From Planctomycetota bacterium (GTDB taxonomy: Bacteria; Planctomycetota; UBA8742; UBA2392), in NCBI GenBank assembly GCA_015075515.1, contig JABTUE010000003.1:186001-250000 (forward strand): a stretch of 64,000 nt of DNA, given 5' to 3'. The translations under genes and the position numbers were made by a program. The stretch's first letter is position 1. The number at the start of each line of letters is the position of its first letter. Of the stretch, positions 1 to 7,930 are shown piece after piece. The notes beneath the pieces were generated by a model that searched no databases, had not been told where the DNA came from, and was given only the letters and a program-made list of their open reading frames with translations.

Positions 1-327
1 CGTCACCGCAAACGGCGACGCGGTATCGCTTTTGCCGGCCAGGTCCAGCACTCGCAGCGTAGTGCCGCCCAGCGTCAACACGTCGCCCTGGGCAAGTTCG
101 CCGCTGCTTTTCTTGCTGCCGTTGTGAATGGTTCCGGCGCTGCTGAACTGGTCGCTGAAGGTCCACTTGCCAATGAAGAACTCCAGCCGCACATGCGGGC
201 CGGAAACGCCGGGGTCGTCTGCGATGCAGATGTCGTCGTAGCTGCGGTTGCCTACGACAATGTTGGCCGCGCCGTCGCGCGCGGTGAACTCGAACTCCCG
301 GGTGGGCGTCTTGATGGCCAGTCGCAT
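1..327 (-). CDS. FHA-domain protein, C-terminus cut by window edge
   Basis: An open frame starts at the ATG complementary to 325-327 and runs off the left edge, giving 109 residues. It reads as a forkhead-associated domain: a beta-rich N-terminus, then GPHVRLEF, a W-F-S-D stretch, a GTIHNG turn (the usual S/G-T-x-x-N-G) and a GDVLTLGG strand. FHA domains bind phosphothreonine peptides in Ser/Thr kinase signalling and in some secretion systems. The ATG starts immediately before the first FHA strand, so the domain is N-terminal; whatever follows it lies outside the window. The downstream AT-rich repeat (359-461) separates it from the divergent sigma factor gene. Fold assignment is good; partner and pathway are unknown. 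Confidence 0.75.
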   Translation of the reverse strand, partial: MRLAIKTPTREFEFTARDGAANIVVGNRSYDDICIADDPGVSGPHVRLEFFIGKWTFSDQFSSAGTIHNGSKKSSGELAQGDVLTLGGTTLRVLDLAGKSDTASPFAVT

Positions 328-358
328 GGGCGGGCAGTGTAACGGCGCGCCCCGCGAT

Positions 359-461
359 TTTGGATTTTAGATTTTGGATTTCGGATCGAGGGAGCAACGA
401 CGTTTGCCCACGAAGGTCATGAAGTGGGCCATGAAGTTCAATCCAAAATCCAGAATCCAAA
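359..461. repeat. 103-bp inverted-repeat element, AT-rich arms
   Basis: Positions 359-380 and 440-461 are inverted copies of each other over 22 bases with two mismatches, symmetric about 410. The arms are built from TTTTGGATT-like words and are strikingly AT-rich against GC-rich surroundings. No coding frame fits. It looks like a small palindromic intergenic repeat (MITE- or REP-like), but only one copy is visible here. Confidence 0.55.
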
Positions 462-527
462 GTCACTGCGCCCGGGTAGTCTGAAACCCGCGAGATTCAA
501 TTCGCAATCACGCCGGGGGGAATCGCC

Positions 528-1280
528 TTGATCTCAATCAACACCGACCTGCTGGGTCGCCTGAAGAAAGCCGATGCCGCGGCCTGGTATGAAATGTGGG
601 AAGTCTTCGGGCCCAGCATCGAGCGCCTGATCGGCAGCATCGCCAGCCGCTACTTCGGCCAGGAAACGATCAAGGACGTCAGCCAGGAAACACTGGCCCG
701 CGTGTACCAGGAAATCGCCAAGTTTGATCCCAAACGCGGCGTCAAGTTTTCCACGTGGCTTTACGCCATTGCCAAGCACGTGGTCTACAGCGAGCTCACC
801 AGCCGTAACGCCCAAAAGCGCGGCGGCGGCCACAAACCAATGTCTCTGGACGACACCATCCACGAAGTCAGCAAGGAAGCCCGGCCTGACACCGAGTTCG
901 AACTGGCCGTATTCCGCGCCAAGGTGTACCGCGCGCTCAAGGAAGTAGAAAAGAACGCCGACTTCAACGAGTTCGAATGCTACCGCCTGCGCCTGACCCG
1001 CGGTCTGCAGGGCAAGGACATCAGCAACATGCTGGGCATGAGCGAGGCCAGCGTCAGCCGTTACCTCAAACGCGTGCGCGACCAGATCCGCGATGCCGTG
1101 AAACAGGCCGTGCTGGGCTATTCCTGGACCGACGACGAAAAGACCGAGTTCACCGTCAGCGGCCTGACGGCGGCTGACGACGACGCGTTTGACCAGGCCC
1201 TGAGCGACATCTACCTGAAAGATGAAGCCACCCGGCGCGACTACGGCAAACTGCAGAAAACCGCCCGCAGCGTGCGGTAG
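528..1280 (+). CDS. ECF-type RNA polymerase sigma-70 family factor
   Basis: This 250-residue protein has sigma region 2 at about residues 15-95 (DVSQETLARVYQEI, then KFSTWLYAIAKHVVY, the usual -10 recognition helix area) and sigma region 4 at about 160-205 (CYRLRLTRGLQGKDISNML followed by the SEASVSRYLKRVR helix-turn-helix). A ~45-residue acidic tail follows region 4. The start is TTG at 528, preceded by a GGGGGGAA Shine-Dalgarno; no ATG start fits better. No anti-sigma gene is adjacent: the next gene is a small iron-sulfur protein with its own promoter. The family directs core polymerase to stress or envelope promoters; the target genes cannot be read from the sequence. Confidence 0.85.
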   Translation: MISINTDLLGRLKKADAAAWYEMWEVFGPSIERLIGSIASRYFGQETIKDVSQETLARVYQEIAKFDPKRGVKFSTWLYAIAKHVVYSELTSRNAQKRGGGHKPMSLDDTIHEVSKEARPDTEFELAVFRAKVYRALKEVEKNADFNEFECYRLRLTRGLQGKDISNMLGMSEASVSRYLKRVRDQIRDAVKQAVLGYSWTDDEKTEFTVSGLTAADDDAFDQALSDIYLKDEATRRDYGKLQKTARSVR

Positions 1281-1297
1281 GGCAACACCCCGGGCCT

Positions 1298-1312
1298 TGG
1301 TATAGTCCGGCC
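1298..1312 (+). promoter_or_regulatory. Extended -10 promoter placing +1 on the ATG (leaderless)
   Basis: TGG followed by TATAGT (1301-1306) is an extended -10 element. Six bases separate it from the ATG at 1313, so the expected transcription start is the A of the start codon. No Shine-Dalgarno is present. Confidence 0.55.
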
Positions 1313-1549
1313 ATGGACTGGGATTTCCGCCGGCCGGGCACCACGATCTGCGTCTGCTACCAGGTGACCAACAGCCAGGCCCTTGAGGCCTGGCTGTCCG
1401 CCGACGAACCCAGTGTCGCGCTGTTGGGGCGCCTGTTTCATTGCGGCAATCACTGCGCCCTGTGCGTGCCGTATTTTGAGACACTGCTGGCCCAATGGCG
1501 CCAGGGCCAATGGCCCACGGAGAACCCATGCCCCGACGCTTCTGGCTGA
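1313..1549 (+). CDS. BFD-like [2Fe-2S] protein
   Basis: A 78-residue protein with C-V-C near residue 14 and C-G-N-H-C-A-L-C near residue 45, the CxC...CxxC spacing of bacterioferritin-associated ferredoxin-like [2Fe-2S] domains. Family members donate electrons to bacterioferritin for iron release or occur as domains in oxidoreductases. The last 22 bases overlap the start of the EVE-domain gene in another frame, so the two are probably co-transcribed and may be translationally coupled. No bacterioferritin gene lies in the window. The additional cysteine and histidine (H-C-x-x-x-C-x-x-C) are not typical, so a non-ferritin partner is possible. Confidence 0.6.
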   Translation: MDWDFRRPGTTICVCYQVTNSQALEAWLSADEPSVALLGRLFHCGNHCALCVPYFETLLAQWRQGQWPTENPCPDASG

Positions 1550-1995
1550 TGAAAGTCGAACCCTCCGTACTGACGATTGCCGGCCTGCGCAAGGCCGGCA
1601 CGACAAGCTGGGAGGGTGTGCGGAACTACCAGGCCCGCAACTGGCTGCGCGACGAGTTTCAGGTCGGCGACGGCGTGCTGTTCTACCAGAGCAGCGCCGA
1701 CCCCAGCGGCGTTACCGGCCTGGCCGAAGTCGTCCGCGCGGGCTATCCCGACCATTTCGCGCAGAAGAAGGGACACGAGTACTACGACCCCAAAGCCTCG
1801 CCGGACAACCCGATCTGGTACATGGTGGACATCCGGTTTGTCGAACAGTTCCCGCGCACGGTAACGCTGGCCGATCTCAAGCGCACCAAGGGGCTGGAGA
1901 ACATGCTGGTGCTGCGCAAGGGCCAGCGCCTGAGCATCATGCCGGTCACGGCCGCCGAATACGATACTGTCTGCGGGCTGGGACGAGGGGTCTGA
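1528..1995 (+). CDS. EVE-domain (PUA-like) protein
   Basis: 155 residues with the EVE hallmark at the start (FWLMKVEPS), then TTSWEGVRNYQARN, GVLFYQSS, GVTGLAEV and the aromatic stretch WYMVDIRFV. EVE domains are PUA-like folds that bind modified bases in DNA or RNA and often accompany restriction or RNA-modification genes; here no nuclease is adjacent. I chose the ATG at 1528 because GGAG lies 5-8 bases upstream and the protein then begins at the conserved first strand; a frame extending to 1495 would add 11 unconserved residues. It overlaps the upstream BFD-like gene by 22 bases and is followed one base later by an unknown gene. Confidence 0.85.
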   Translation: MPRRFWLMKVEPSVLTIAGLRKAGTTSWEGVRNYQARNWLRDEFQVGDGVLFYQSSADPSGVTGLAEVVRAGYPDHFAQKKGHEYYDPKASPDNPIWYMVDIRFVEQFPRTVTLADLKRTKGLENMLVLRKGQRLSIMPVTAAEYDTVCGLGRGV

Positions 1996-1996
1996 C

Positions 1997-2500
1997 ATGC
2001 GGTTTCTAGACCGGCGCTGGGCACGCGGATCCCTGAGCGACTTCGAGGTCGGCCTGCATCACCAGGTGTATCTGCGGCACCTGGAATCCATCGCCGACGA
2101 CCTGCCGCGCAAGCTGAAGCTTTACGCCGGGCTCAGTTCGGGCACCGGCCTTTCCGGCGCGCGGTTGATCAAGGCGCGCCTGAACCGCGCCAGGCGCACG
2201 CTGCGGGTGGTGCTGCAGTTGCCACCGATGGGCAAGACACGGGTCAAGGCCCGCATGCTGTTTTCCAGACTCGATGTCGAAAGCCTGGACGTGCGGGCGT
2301 TCAAGCGCGTGTGCGCCCGGCCTGAAAGTCTGTGCGTCGCCGACGAAGTGGATCTGGCACCCGGTGGCCTGTACGAGCACCGCATGCTGTTTGAGCCCGA
2401 GGGCGAAACCGCCGTGCGCTTTGGCCGCTTTCAGATGGAACTGGAAGAGCTTCCGCCGGGTCACGAAGAGCCCCACGGCGGCTGGCGCGAAGACGGCTGA
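1997..2500 (+). CDS. Uncharacterised protein downstream of EVE gene
   Basis: A 167-residue basic protein that I do not recognise. The ATG lies one base after the stop of the EVE gene, so it is likely the third gene of the same transcript. It has no signal peptide or membrane segment. The middle is rich in Arg and Lys (ARLIKARLNRARRTLRVV), followed by beta-like segments and an acidic, proline-rich tail. A small hairpin spans the stop codon (2493-2506). Codon use is like that of the neighbours, so it is a normal gene. The basic patch could bind nucleic acid, but that is only a guess. Confidence 0.6.
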   Translation: MRFLDRRWARGSLSDFEVGLHHQVYLRHLESIADDLPRKLKLYAGLSSGTGLSGARLIKARLNRARRTLRVVLQLPPMGKTRVKARMLFSRLDVESLDVRAFKRVCARPESLCVADEVDLAPGGLYEHRMLFEPEGETAVRFGRFQMELEELPPGHEEPHGGWREDG

Positions 2501-2520
2501 AGCCGTGCCCGCGCGCGGGT

Positions 2521-3288
2521 TCAGGGGCGGCCGGCCCGGCCCACGGCCGCGGCGATTGCAGCGGCCAGTTCCTCAACTGTTGCCGGCAGACGCACGGCGT
2601 GGCGCCGGCCTGAATCGTCAGGCAGCGGCCGGGTGTGTTCCAGCAGAAACAGCACAGGCAACGCGAGCCCGAACCGGCCCAGAAACTCGGACACCTGGCC
2701 CTGCACATCGCCCGCGGGCAGTGATTCGCAGACCAGAAGGTCAAACTTTTCGCGGTCGGCGCGCGACATCGCGGTGTCAAGCCGCGGCACCAGTTCCAGT
2801 TCACACAGCGCGCGGCGGCAGGCCGCGCGCACCAGCCGCACGCGGGGGCCGGTGACGGCGGCAATCACCCGACCGCCGTCGCGCACAACGGCCAGCCGGC
2901 CGCTGGAGCCCGATTCGACGGGCCCGTGCAGCACACGGCGCAGCGTGTCCAGCAGTTCGCGGGCACGAAACGGCTTGGCCAGCCACGCGTCGGCGCCGGA
3001 CAGCCAGCCCTGAAACTCGTCTTCCATGCTGGTGCGGGCCGTCAGGTACACAATCGGCACCCCGGACAGCGAGGCATCGGCACGGATGCGGCGGGCAAAC
3101 GCAAAGCCGTCGGTACCGCGCAACGCCACATCGGAAATCACCACGTCAATTTCCTGCTGCCGCAGTAATTCAAGCGCCTGATCGGCCCCCGCAACCGTCA
3201 CCACCTCAAAGCCGTTGCGGGCCAGAAGATCCGAAACGATACGCGTCAGCGCGTCGCTTTCGTCCACCACCAGCACACGATGGGTCAT
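2521..3288 (-). CDS. Response regulator with second, degenerate domain
   Basis: Residues 1-125 form a receiver domain: acidic pair near the start (VVDESD), phospho-acceptor Asp53 (VVISDVALRG), switch Thr in YLTART and the conserved Lys in AKPF. Residues 145-255 have no HTH or enzymatic signature but show a receiver-like alternation (FDLLVCESLPAG, LPVLFLLEH) without the usual Asp-Lys pair, suggesting a degenerate second receiver. Start at 3288 (ATG with GGGA nine bases upstream) rather than the 44-residue longer frame. No histidine kinase is adjacent. With no DNA-binding domain it probably acts through protein contacts. Confidence 0.8.
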   Translation of the reverse strand: MTHRVLVVDESDALTRIVSDLLARNGFEVVTVAGADQALELLRQQEIDVVISDVALRGTDGFAFARRIRADASLSGVPIVYLTARTSMEDEFQGWLSGADAWLAKPFRARELLDTLRRVLHGPVESGSSGRLAVVRDGGRVIAAVTGPRVRLVRAACRRALCELELVPRLDTAMSRADREKFDLLVCESLPAGDVQGQVSEFLGRFGLALPVLFLLEHTRPLPDDSGRRHAVRLPATVEELAAAIAAAVGRAGRP

Positions 3289-3306
3289 GTCTGTTCCCAA
3301 AACAGC

Positions 3307-3330
3307 GGCGCCCCGGACAACCGGGGCGCC
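3307..3330 (-). terminator. Hairpin terminator after HTH-TM gene
   Basis: A perfect 10-bp stem (3307-3316 with 3321-3330) closes an ACAA tetraloop. Read on the minus strand it is followed by a short T run (GTTTT). It lies between the HTH-TM gene and the response regulator gene. Confidence 0.65.
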
Positions 3331-3349
3331 TGAGTGTGATTCGGGGTGT

Positions 3350-4426
3350 TTATCCGCCCTCGGCCGGCGCGGCTGGCGCGTCGCCGGAATCCGTCTGGCC
3401 GGATGCGCTGTCCACGTCATAGCCGCGGAAACTGCGGATCACCGGCATGCCGGGGTGAACCACGGTCTTGGGGCCGGAACCTACAGAGAACGCCGTGGGC
3501 CGGATAACCTTGCCGGTCTGCTGGTCCTTGACGTGATAGGGTTCCTGGGCCAGCGCCTGGTTGGGGCTCTTGTTGTACAGCGAATAGGCTGTCGAGCCGT
3601 AGAAGTCCACCAGCGGATCCTTCGCCTGACGCATGCCAATGGCCGGCAGTGTAATCAGCGCCACCATCACCAGCAGGAACGTCACGCCGTTGATGGCCTT
3701 CCACGCCACACCCTCGTTGGGCACGATCTCGACGTACTTGACCTGCTCCTGGATCTGGACCGGGCCGGGCATGCCCATAGGCGCACCCACCTGGCGCGGG
3801 GCCGCCGCGGGCTCGTCCAGTTCGTCCACGGTGCCAAGGTCGTCCAGTTCGTCCAAGTCGTCGGCGGCAGGCGCCGGGGCGGCCTTCTTTTTGGCCGGCA
3901 GTTTGGCCTTGGGCTTGGCCTCGACGGGCTCGGTCTGGAGGCCCAGTTCGTCGTCGTCGAGCTTGAGGTCGCCCTCGATCTTCTGGGTGGCGTCGGCATC
4001 GCCTTCGCCGAAGTCCAGCCCGCCCAGCTCGTCGGTTTCGTCAAACACCAGCTCTTCGGTCAGCGTGGCGTCCTGGTCGTCGCCGCCGCCGGCGTCGGCC
4101 AATTCCACCGTCGGCACGCTGGTGGCACCGGTGTCTTCAAAGTCCTGGTCCTGCGAGAGATTGCCAAGGTCCAGCAACGTCTCGTCGGTTTCTTCCTCGA
4201 CGACCTCCAGCCCTTCGCCGCCAAGCTGGGTTTCGCCAAGGTCCAGGTCGTCGCCGCCTGATCCGGGCACGCGCTGGCGCGCCAGCGACGCGACGTCTTC
4301 CGACCGGAACTTCATGCGGTCGTCGTCGCGGAACGCGCGAATCTGGCCTTCGGATACGAGCCTCTTCAGCTCGTCTTCGTCCATGTCCAGTTCTTTGAGG
4401 ACGTCATCGAAGGACTTGTAGTTGGG
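3350..4426 (-). CDS. HTH-domain protein with acidic linker and single membrane anchor
   Basis: 358 residues. The first ~55 (YKSFDDVLKELDMDEDELKR, VSEGQIRAFRDDDRMKFRSED) look like a MerR/excisionase-type winged HTH module. Residues ~55-215 are a highly acidic, low-complexity linker of D/E-L-G repeats with one Ala/Lys/Pro patch. One transmembrane helix lies at ~247-265, followed by ~90 extracytoplasmic residues. ATG 4426 has GGAG at good spacing; the upstream in-frame extension is rejected. A DNA-binding-like module tethered to the membrane suggests a nucleoid- or envelope-coupled regulator or scaffold. The acidic linker makes direct DNA binding uncertain. Confidence 0.65.
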   Translation of the reverse strand, partial: PNYKSFDDVLKELDMDEDELKRLVSEGQIRAFRDDDRMKFRSEDVASLARQRVPGSGGDDLDLGETQLGGEGLEVVEEETDETLLDLGNLSQDQDFEDTGATSVPTVELADAGGGDDQDATLTEELVFDETDELGGLDFGEGDADATQKIEGDLKLDDDELGLQTEPVEAKPKAKLPAKKKAAPAPAADDLDELDDLGTVDELDEPAAAPRQVGAPMGMPGPVQIQEQVKYVEIVPNEGVAWKAINGVTFLLVMVALITLPAIGMRQAKDPLVDFYGSTAYSLYNKSPNQALAQEPYHVKDQQTGKVIRPTAFSVGSGPKTVVHPGMPVIRSFRGYDVDSASGQTDSGDAPAAPAEGG

Positions 4427-4609
4427 CATTTCGTTGCTCCGGAACTTCATCCGGTCCATCGGGGGCCGGAAACAGGCTTACGCGCGAACACTCCGCGCCC
4501 ACCGCACGCCTGATCCGATAAGGCGCATAGTAAGAAAAGGGGCGTTTGGGACGCAAGCCCCGAAAACGCCCCATGATGCGGCCATGACAACCGGCAGAAA
4601 CCGGCGCGA

Positions 4610-5047
4610 CTAGTCGCCGCGCTTCTTGGCGGCGTCTTCGGCGGCCTTCTTGAGCTTCAGCGGCGAGAACTTGTCGTTGTTCATCTGCTGTCCACTGAGG
4701 TCCGGGAACTTGAAGTCGTATTCCATGGTGCGTGCGCCGACAAAGTACAGGTCGCACTTGCCGTTGTTGCCACGCAGTTCATAAACCGCCATCTGCTTGG
4801 TCTTCTTGGCGGTCTCGTAGGGGTTCTCGGTCTCGGTGATGACCATCACCAGTTGCTGGTTGCCGCCCACCGTCACCGGCGTCACCGTCCAGTCCGGCCC
4901 CTTGTCACTGCCGGCCTGCGCATGAACCGCCGGCGCCGTGGCCAGGAACGTGTTGTAGGCGTACAGGCCGCCAATCACGGACAGCATCACCGCGATGCAG
5001 CCCAGAAGGGCGATGGCCACCATTGGCAGAAGATTCTTCTTTTCCAT
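4610..5047 (-). CDS. Membrane-anchored uncharacterised protein
   Basis: 145 residues: KKNLLP, one N-terminal hydrophobic helix (residues ~6-30) without a clear cleavage site, then a soluble domain with beta strands (QQLVMVITETENPYE, KQMAVYELRGNNGKCDLY) and a Lys-rich tail. It is probably anchored in the inner membrane facing out. The start at 5047 has GGAG eight bases upstream. It lies between the HTH-TM gene and hemC on the same strand, with about 200 bases of non-coding DNA before it. I do not recognise a family. Confidence 0.6.
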   Translation of the reverse strand: MEKKNLLPMVAIALLGCIAVMLSVIGGLYAYNTFLATAPAVHAQAGSDKGPDWTVTPVTVGGNQQLVMVITETENPYETAKKTKQMAVYELRGNNGKCDLYFVGARTMEYDFKFPDLSGQQMNNDKFSPLKLKKAAEDAAKKRGD

Positions 5048-5253
5048 GACACAGTCTCCGTTGGGGACGAACCCCTGGTTAGTACGGCGGGGCAGGAACG
5101 CGGAGGGGCCCTCAGTGTAGTTTCCCCCTCTGCCCGTCACAACTTGGTACGCCTTGGGCCTCTACCGCTTTCCTGCAAAAAACCCGGCGCGGACAGGTCT
5201 ATCGCGGATTGGGAATCGCGGCATCGGGCTTGCGGCCTGACACAGGCGGGCTT

Positions 5254-6183
5254 TCACACACCCTGGGCCGCAGCCTGGCGCGCCAGCGTTGTGCCCAGAT
5301 TTTCGGCGTCGTTCAGCCCGGCAACCCCCTGCACACGCGCGGCTTTTTGCCCGTCGGGCGCGAACACCGCGCCCCACATGCGAAGCTGTCCGGCCTCGGC
5401 TCTGGCCGCCGCCCCCACCGGCGCGGTGCAACCGGCCCCAAGCACGCGCAAAAACGCGCGCTCGGCCGACACCTCGGCCCAGGTCGCGGCGTCGTGCAAC
5501 GGCGCCAGCAGTTGCCCAAGCCGCTGGTCCCCGGCGCGGATTTCAACGCCCAGCGAACCCTGGCCCACGGCAGGCAGCCACAACGGCCCGTCCAGCGCAT
5601 GAATGCCGAATTTCGCACCCAGCGGTTCAATGCCGTCCAGAAGCCCCAGTCGTTTCAGGCCCGCCCTGGCCAGCACAATCGCGTCGGCCTTGCCTTCGCC
5701 CAGTTTGCGCAGGCGCGTGTCCACGTTGCCGCGGAACTCGATGATGTTGAAATCGGACCGCCGCGCCAGAAGCTGCGCCCTGCGGCGCGGGCTGCTGCTG
5801 CCGACCGTGACGCCTTTGGGCAACAGGGCAAACGGGTCGCCGGCACAAGCGCGATCACGCAGCAGCATCACATCGCCGGTGTCTTCGCGCGCGGGCGTGC
5901 AGGCCAGGGCAAGCCCGTCAGGCAGAACCGTCGGCAGGTCTTTCAACGAATGCACGGCCAGATCGGCGCGGCCGTCCAGCAGCGCGTCTTCCAGTTCCCT
6001 GGTGAACGCGCCCTTGCCGCCGATGGCCGTCAGGGACTGCCCCAGCCTGATGTCGCCCGTGGTCCTGATTTCCACCAGCTCCACGCGCAGACCCGCGTGC
6101 AGCCGTTGCAGTTCCGCCGCGACCCAGCGCGACTGGGTCAGGGCAAGCAGACTGCCGCGAGTGGCAATGCGGACGGAGGACAT
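5254..6183 (-). CDS. hemC: Porphobilinogen deaminase (hydroxymethylbilane synthase)
   Basis: Polymerises four porphobilinogen units to hydroxymethylbilane in tetrapyrrole synthesis. The 309-residue length is typical. Visible family motifs: RIATRGSLLAL at the start, HSLKDLPT with the catalytic Asp (D82), GSSSPRR and FRGNVDTRL for substrate carboxylates, and C252 in GAGCTAPVG, which carries the dipyrromethane cofactor. It starts 13 bases after the cystathionine gamma-synthase/lyase gene stop, so the two are probably one operon. hemL, earlier in the pathway, is 31 kb away. The cytosolic enzyme serves heme; the heme-b subunit of the oxidoreductase in this window is one consumer. Confidence 0.97.
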   Translation of the reverse strand: MSSVRIATRGSLLALTQSRWVAAELQRLHAGLRVELVEIRTTGDIRLGQSLTAIGGKGAFTRELEDALLDGRADLAVHSLKDLPTVLPDGLALACTPAREDTGDVMLLRDRACAGDPFALLPKGVTVGSSSPRRRAQLLARRSDFNIIEFRGNVDTRLRKLGEGKADAIVLARAGLKRLGLLDGIEPLGAKFGIHALDGPLWLPAVGQGSLGVEIRAGDQRLGQLLAPLHDAATWAEVSAERAFLRVLGAGCTAPVGAAARAEAGQLRMWGAVFAPDGQKAARVQGVAGLNDAENLGTTLARQAAAQGV

Positions 6184-6196
6184 GCGTTGACCGGGC

Positions 6197-7339
6197 CTAG
6201 TAACTGGCCAGCCCTTCTTCCAGATCTGCGATCAGGTCATCGGCGTGCTCAATGCCGCAACTCAGGCGGATCAGGCCGTCCGTCAGGCCGGCCTTCAGGC
6301 GCAGCTCGCGCGGGATACTGGCGTGGGTCATGCTGGCGGGGTGTTCCAGCAGGCTTTCCACGCCGCCCAGAGATTCACCCAGCGTCCAGACCTTGCGGCC
6401 GCTGACGACGCGCTCGCCGTCGGCGACGCTGCCGTCAATTTCAAAGGCAATCATGGCGCCAAAGCGCTTCATCTGGCGGGCCGCGACCTTGTGGTTGGGG
6501 TGCTTTTCCAGCGCCGGGTAATGCACCCGCGTGACCTTTTTGTGCTCAAGCAGAAAGCTGACCACCTGTTCGGCGTTGTCACAGGCACGCTCGACGCGCA
6601 CGCCAAGCGTTTTGATGCCGCGGTGCACCAGATAGCAGTCCAGAAACCCGGGCACGCCGCCGCTGGCGTTCTGGTTGAACTTGATGTGCTGGTGCAGATT
6701 GGCGTCACGGGTAATGGCCGCGCCCAGAATCACGTCGCTGTGGCCGCCCAGATACTTGGTGGCGCTGTGCATGACAATGTCCGCGCCCAGGTTCAGCGGC
6801 TGCTGCAGGTACGGCGTCGCAAAGGTGTTGTCCACCACGCTGATGATCTTGCGCGACCTGGCCAGCCGGCACAGTGCTTCAATGTCATTGATCTTCAGCA
6901 GCGGATTGCTGGGCGATTCAATGAACAGCATTTTCGTTCGGGGCGTGATGGCCTTTTCGACGTTGGCAACCACGGTGGTGTCCACCATGGTGAAATCCAC
7001 GCCAAAGCGCTTGAACGTCTTGTCGAAGATGCGGAACGTCCCGCCGTACACGTCGTCGGCCATTATCACATGATCGCCGGCGTTGAGCAGCTTGATGATG
7101 CTGTCGGTGGCCGCCAGGCCGCTGGAAAACGCGCAGGCGTACTGGCCCTCTTCCAGGCTGGCCAGAACGCCTTCGAGCGCTTCGCGCGTGGGGTTACCGC
7201 TGCGGGCGTATTCATAGCCGGCGTGTTTGCCGGGGCTGTGTTGCGCAAAGGTGCTTGAGAGAAACACCGGCGGGTTCACCGCGCCGAAGTGTTTGACCGG
7301 GTCGTAGCCGTCGTGGATCGCGCGCGTGTCAAAGTGCAT
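6197..7339 (-). CDS. Cystathionine gamma-synthase/gamma-lyase family PLP enzyme
   Basis: 380 residues, full length for the Cys/Met-metabolism PLP family. Seen: YEYARSGNPTR (phosphate-binding Tyr/Arg of the neighbouring subunit), SSGLAAT, the VDNTFATPYLQ strand and SATKYLGGHSDV with the PLP lysine K195, then the ESLGGVESLLEHPA motif. These features do not separate cystathionine gamma-synthase (metB) from gamma-lyase (mccB-type), so no symbol is given. A -10 element TATAGT and GGAG ribosome site precede the ATG. It is followed by hemC. Confidence 0.9.
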   Translation of the reverse strand: MHFDTRAIHDGYDPVKHFGAVNPPVFLSSTFAQHSPGKHAGYEYARSGNPTREALEGVLASLEEGQYACAFSSGLAATDSIIKLLNAGDHVIMADDVYGGTFRIFDKTFKRFGVDFTMVDTTVVANVEKAITPRTKMLFIESPSNPLLKINDIEALCRLARSRKIISVVDNTFATPYLQQPLNLGADIVMHSATKYLGGHSDVILGAAITRDANLHQHIKFNQNASGGVPGFLDCYLVHRGIKTLGVRVERACDNAEQVVSFLLEHKKVTRVHYPALEKHPNHKVAARQMKRFGAMIAFEIDGSVADGERVVSGRKVWTLGESLGGVESLLEHPASMTHASIPRELRLKAGLTDGLIRLSCGIEHADDLIADLEEGLASY

Positions 7340-7362
7340 GGGGTTGTCTCCGGGACGGCGCG

Positions 7363-7389
7363 ACTATAGCGCGGATTCAGGCGAGTCAA
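7363..7389 (-). promoter_or_regulatory. Sigma-70-like promoter for the PLP enzyme-hemC operon
   Basis: On the minus strand TTGACT (7389-7384), a 15-base spacer and TATAGT (7368-7363). The predicted start leaves a ~17-base leader carrying GGAG before the ATG at 7339. The spacer is shorter than the 17-base optimum. Confidence 0.5.
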
Positions 7390-7439
7390 AGCGCCGTGGG
7401 CGAACCCGGCGGCGGGCCGGCAAGTTTTCTCAAGTCAAC

Positions 7440-7740
7440 GCCGCGCCAACGCCGAAGCATTCCGTAACAGGCGAGCGTTTCGCCTCACGGTTTCAGCCGC
7501 AATCCCCCGGCCAGGAGGCTTCTCCGCGGGGCTGCCCGGTTGCGGCTTTCGCACTGGTAACACGGGAGGTCAGTCCCACACGCCAGTAGCATACACCAAC
7601 CATGGACCAGCGCGTGAGCGTTTGTCCCGGCGCCAGGGCAGCGCCAGTCACCCATCCCGCCACAACATCCTCTTTGACACCGGCGCGGCCTGACCTCCGC
7701 GCCGGTCCCGCATTTGTGTGATTGCCGGCCATTGGCTCCG
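7440..7740 (-). ncRNA. Candidate structured non-coding RNA (strand uncertain)
   Basis: The 590-base gap between the PLP enzyme gene and rpsD holds no credible gene but several strong stems: 7462-7474/7480-7490; an 8-bp perfect stem 7495-7502/7540-7547 enclosing 7504-7507/7528-7531 and 7514-7517/7522-7525; 7553-7557/7583-7587 enclosing GGGA/TCCC; 7629-7633/7641-7645; and a perfect 10-bp stem 7679-7688/7697-7706. A minus-strand -10 (GATAAT, 7752-7747) would start a transcript near 7740. The rpsD promoter lies downstream, so this is not the S4 leader. I could not match RNase P, tmRNA, SRP RNA or a known riboswitch. The strand call rests only on that -10. Confidence 0.3.
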
Positions 7741-7788
7741 CCCCGGATTATCGCATCCCAAATCCAAAGCCACGCCCGTTTCGGGCTC

Positions 7789-7816
7789 TTGTTTCCTTAT
7801 CTGACACCGCTATCCT
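7789..7816 (+). promoter_or_regulatory. rpsD promoter
   Basis: TTGTTT (7789-7794), 16-base spacer, TATCCT (7811-7816). The predicted start near 7823 leaves a ~108-base leader containing a small CGAGG/CCTCG stem at 7866-7882, room for S4 autoregulation. Confidence 0.45.
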
Positions 7817-7930
7817 TCGCGCCCCTTAGCGCCCGCCATGTCTGGCGGCTCGTTGCCTCTGCCGGCGAGGAACGACACCTCGGGATGTGTACCCCCGATT
7901 GTGGCCTGACCGGAGAAGGAAACCACGACC

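Noticed and set aside
7493..7732. 79-codon minus-strand ORF in the structured intergenic region
   Set aside because: No ribosome site, no family; the stems explain the sequence better than a protein.
7440..7740. Cobalamin or SAM riboswitch, RNase P, tmRNA or group II intron domain V
   Set aside because: Conserved cores (B12 box, SAM-I core, GAGGAAAGTCC, tmRNA ends, AGC triad with GAAA loop) are not present on either strand.
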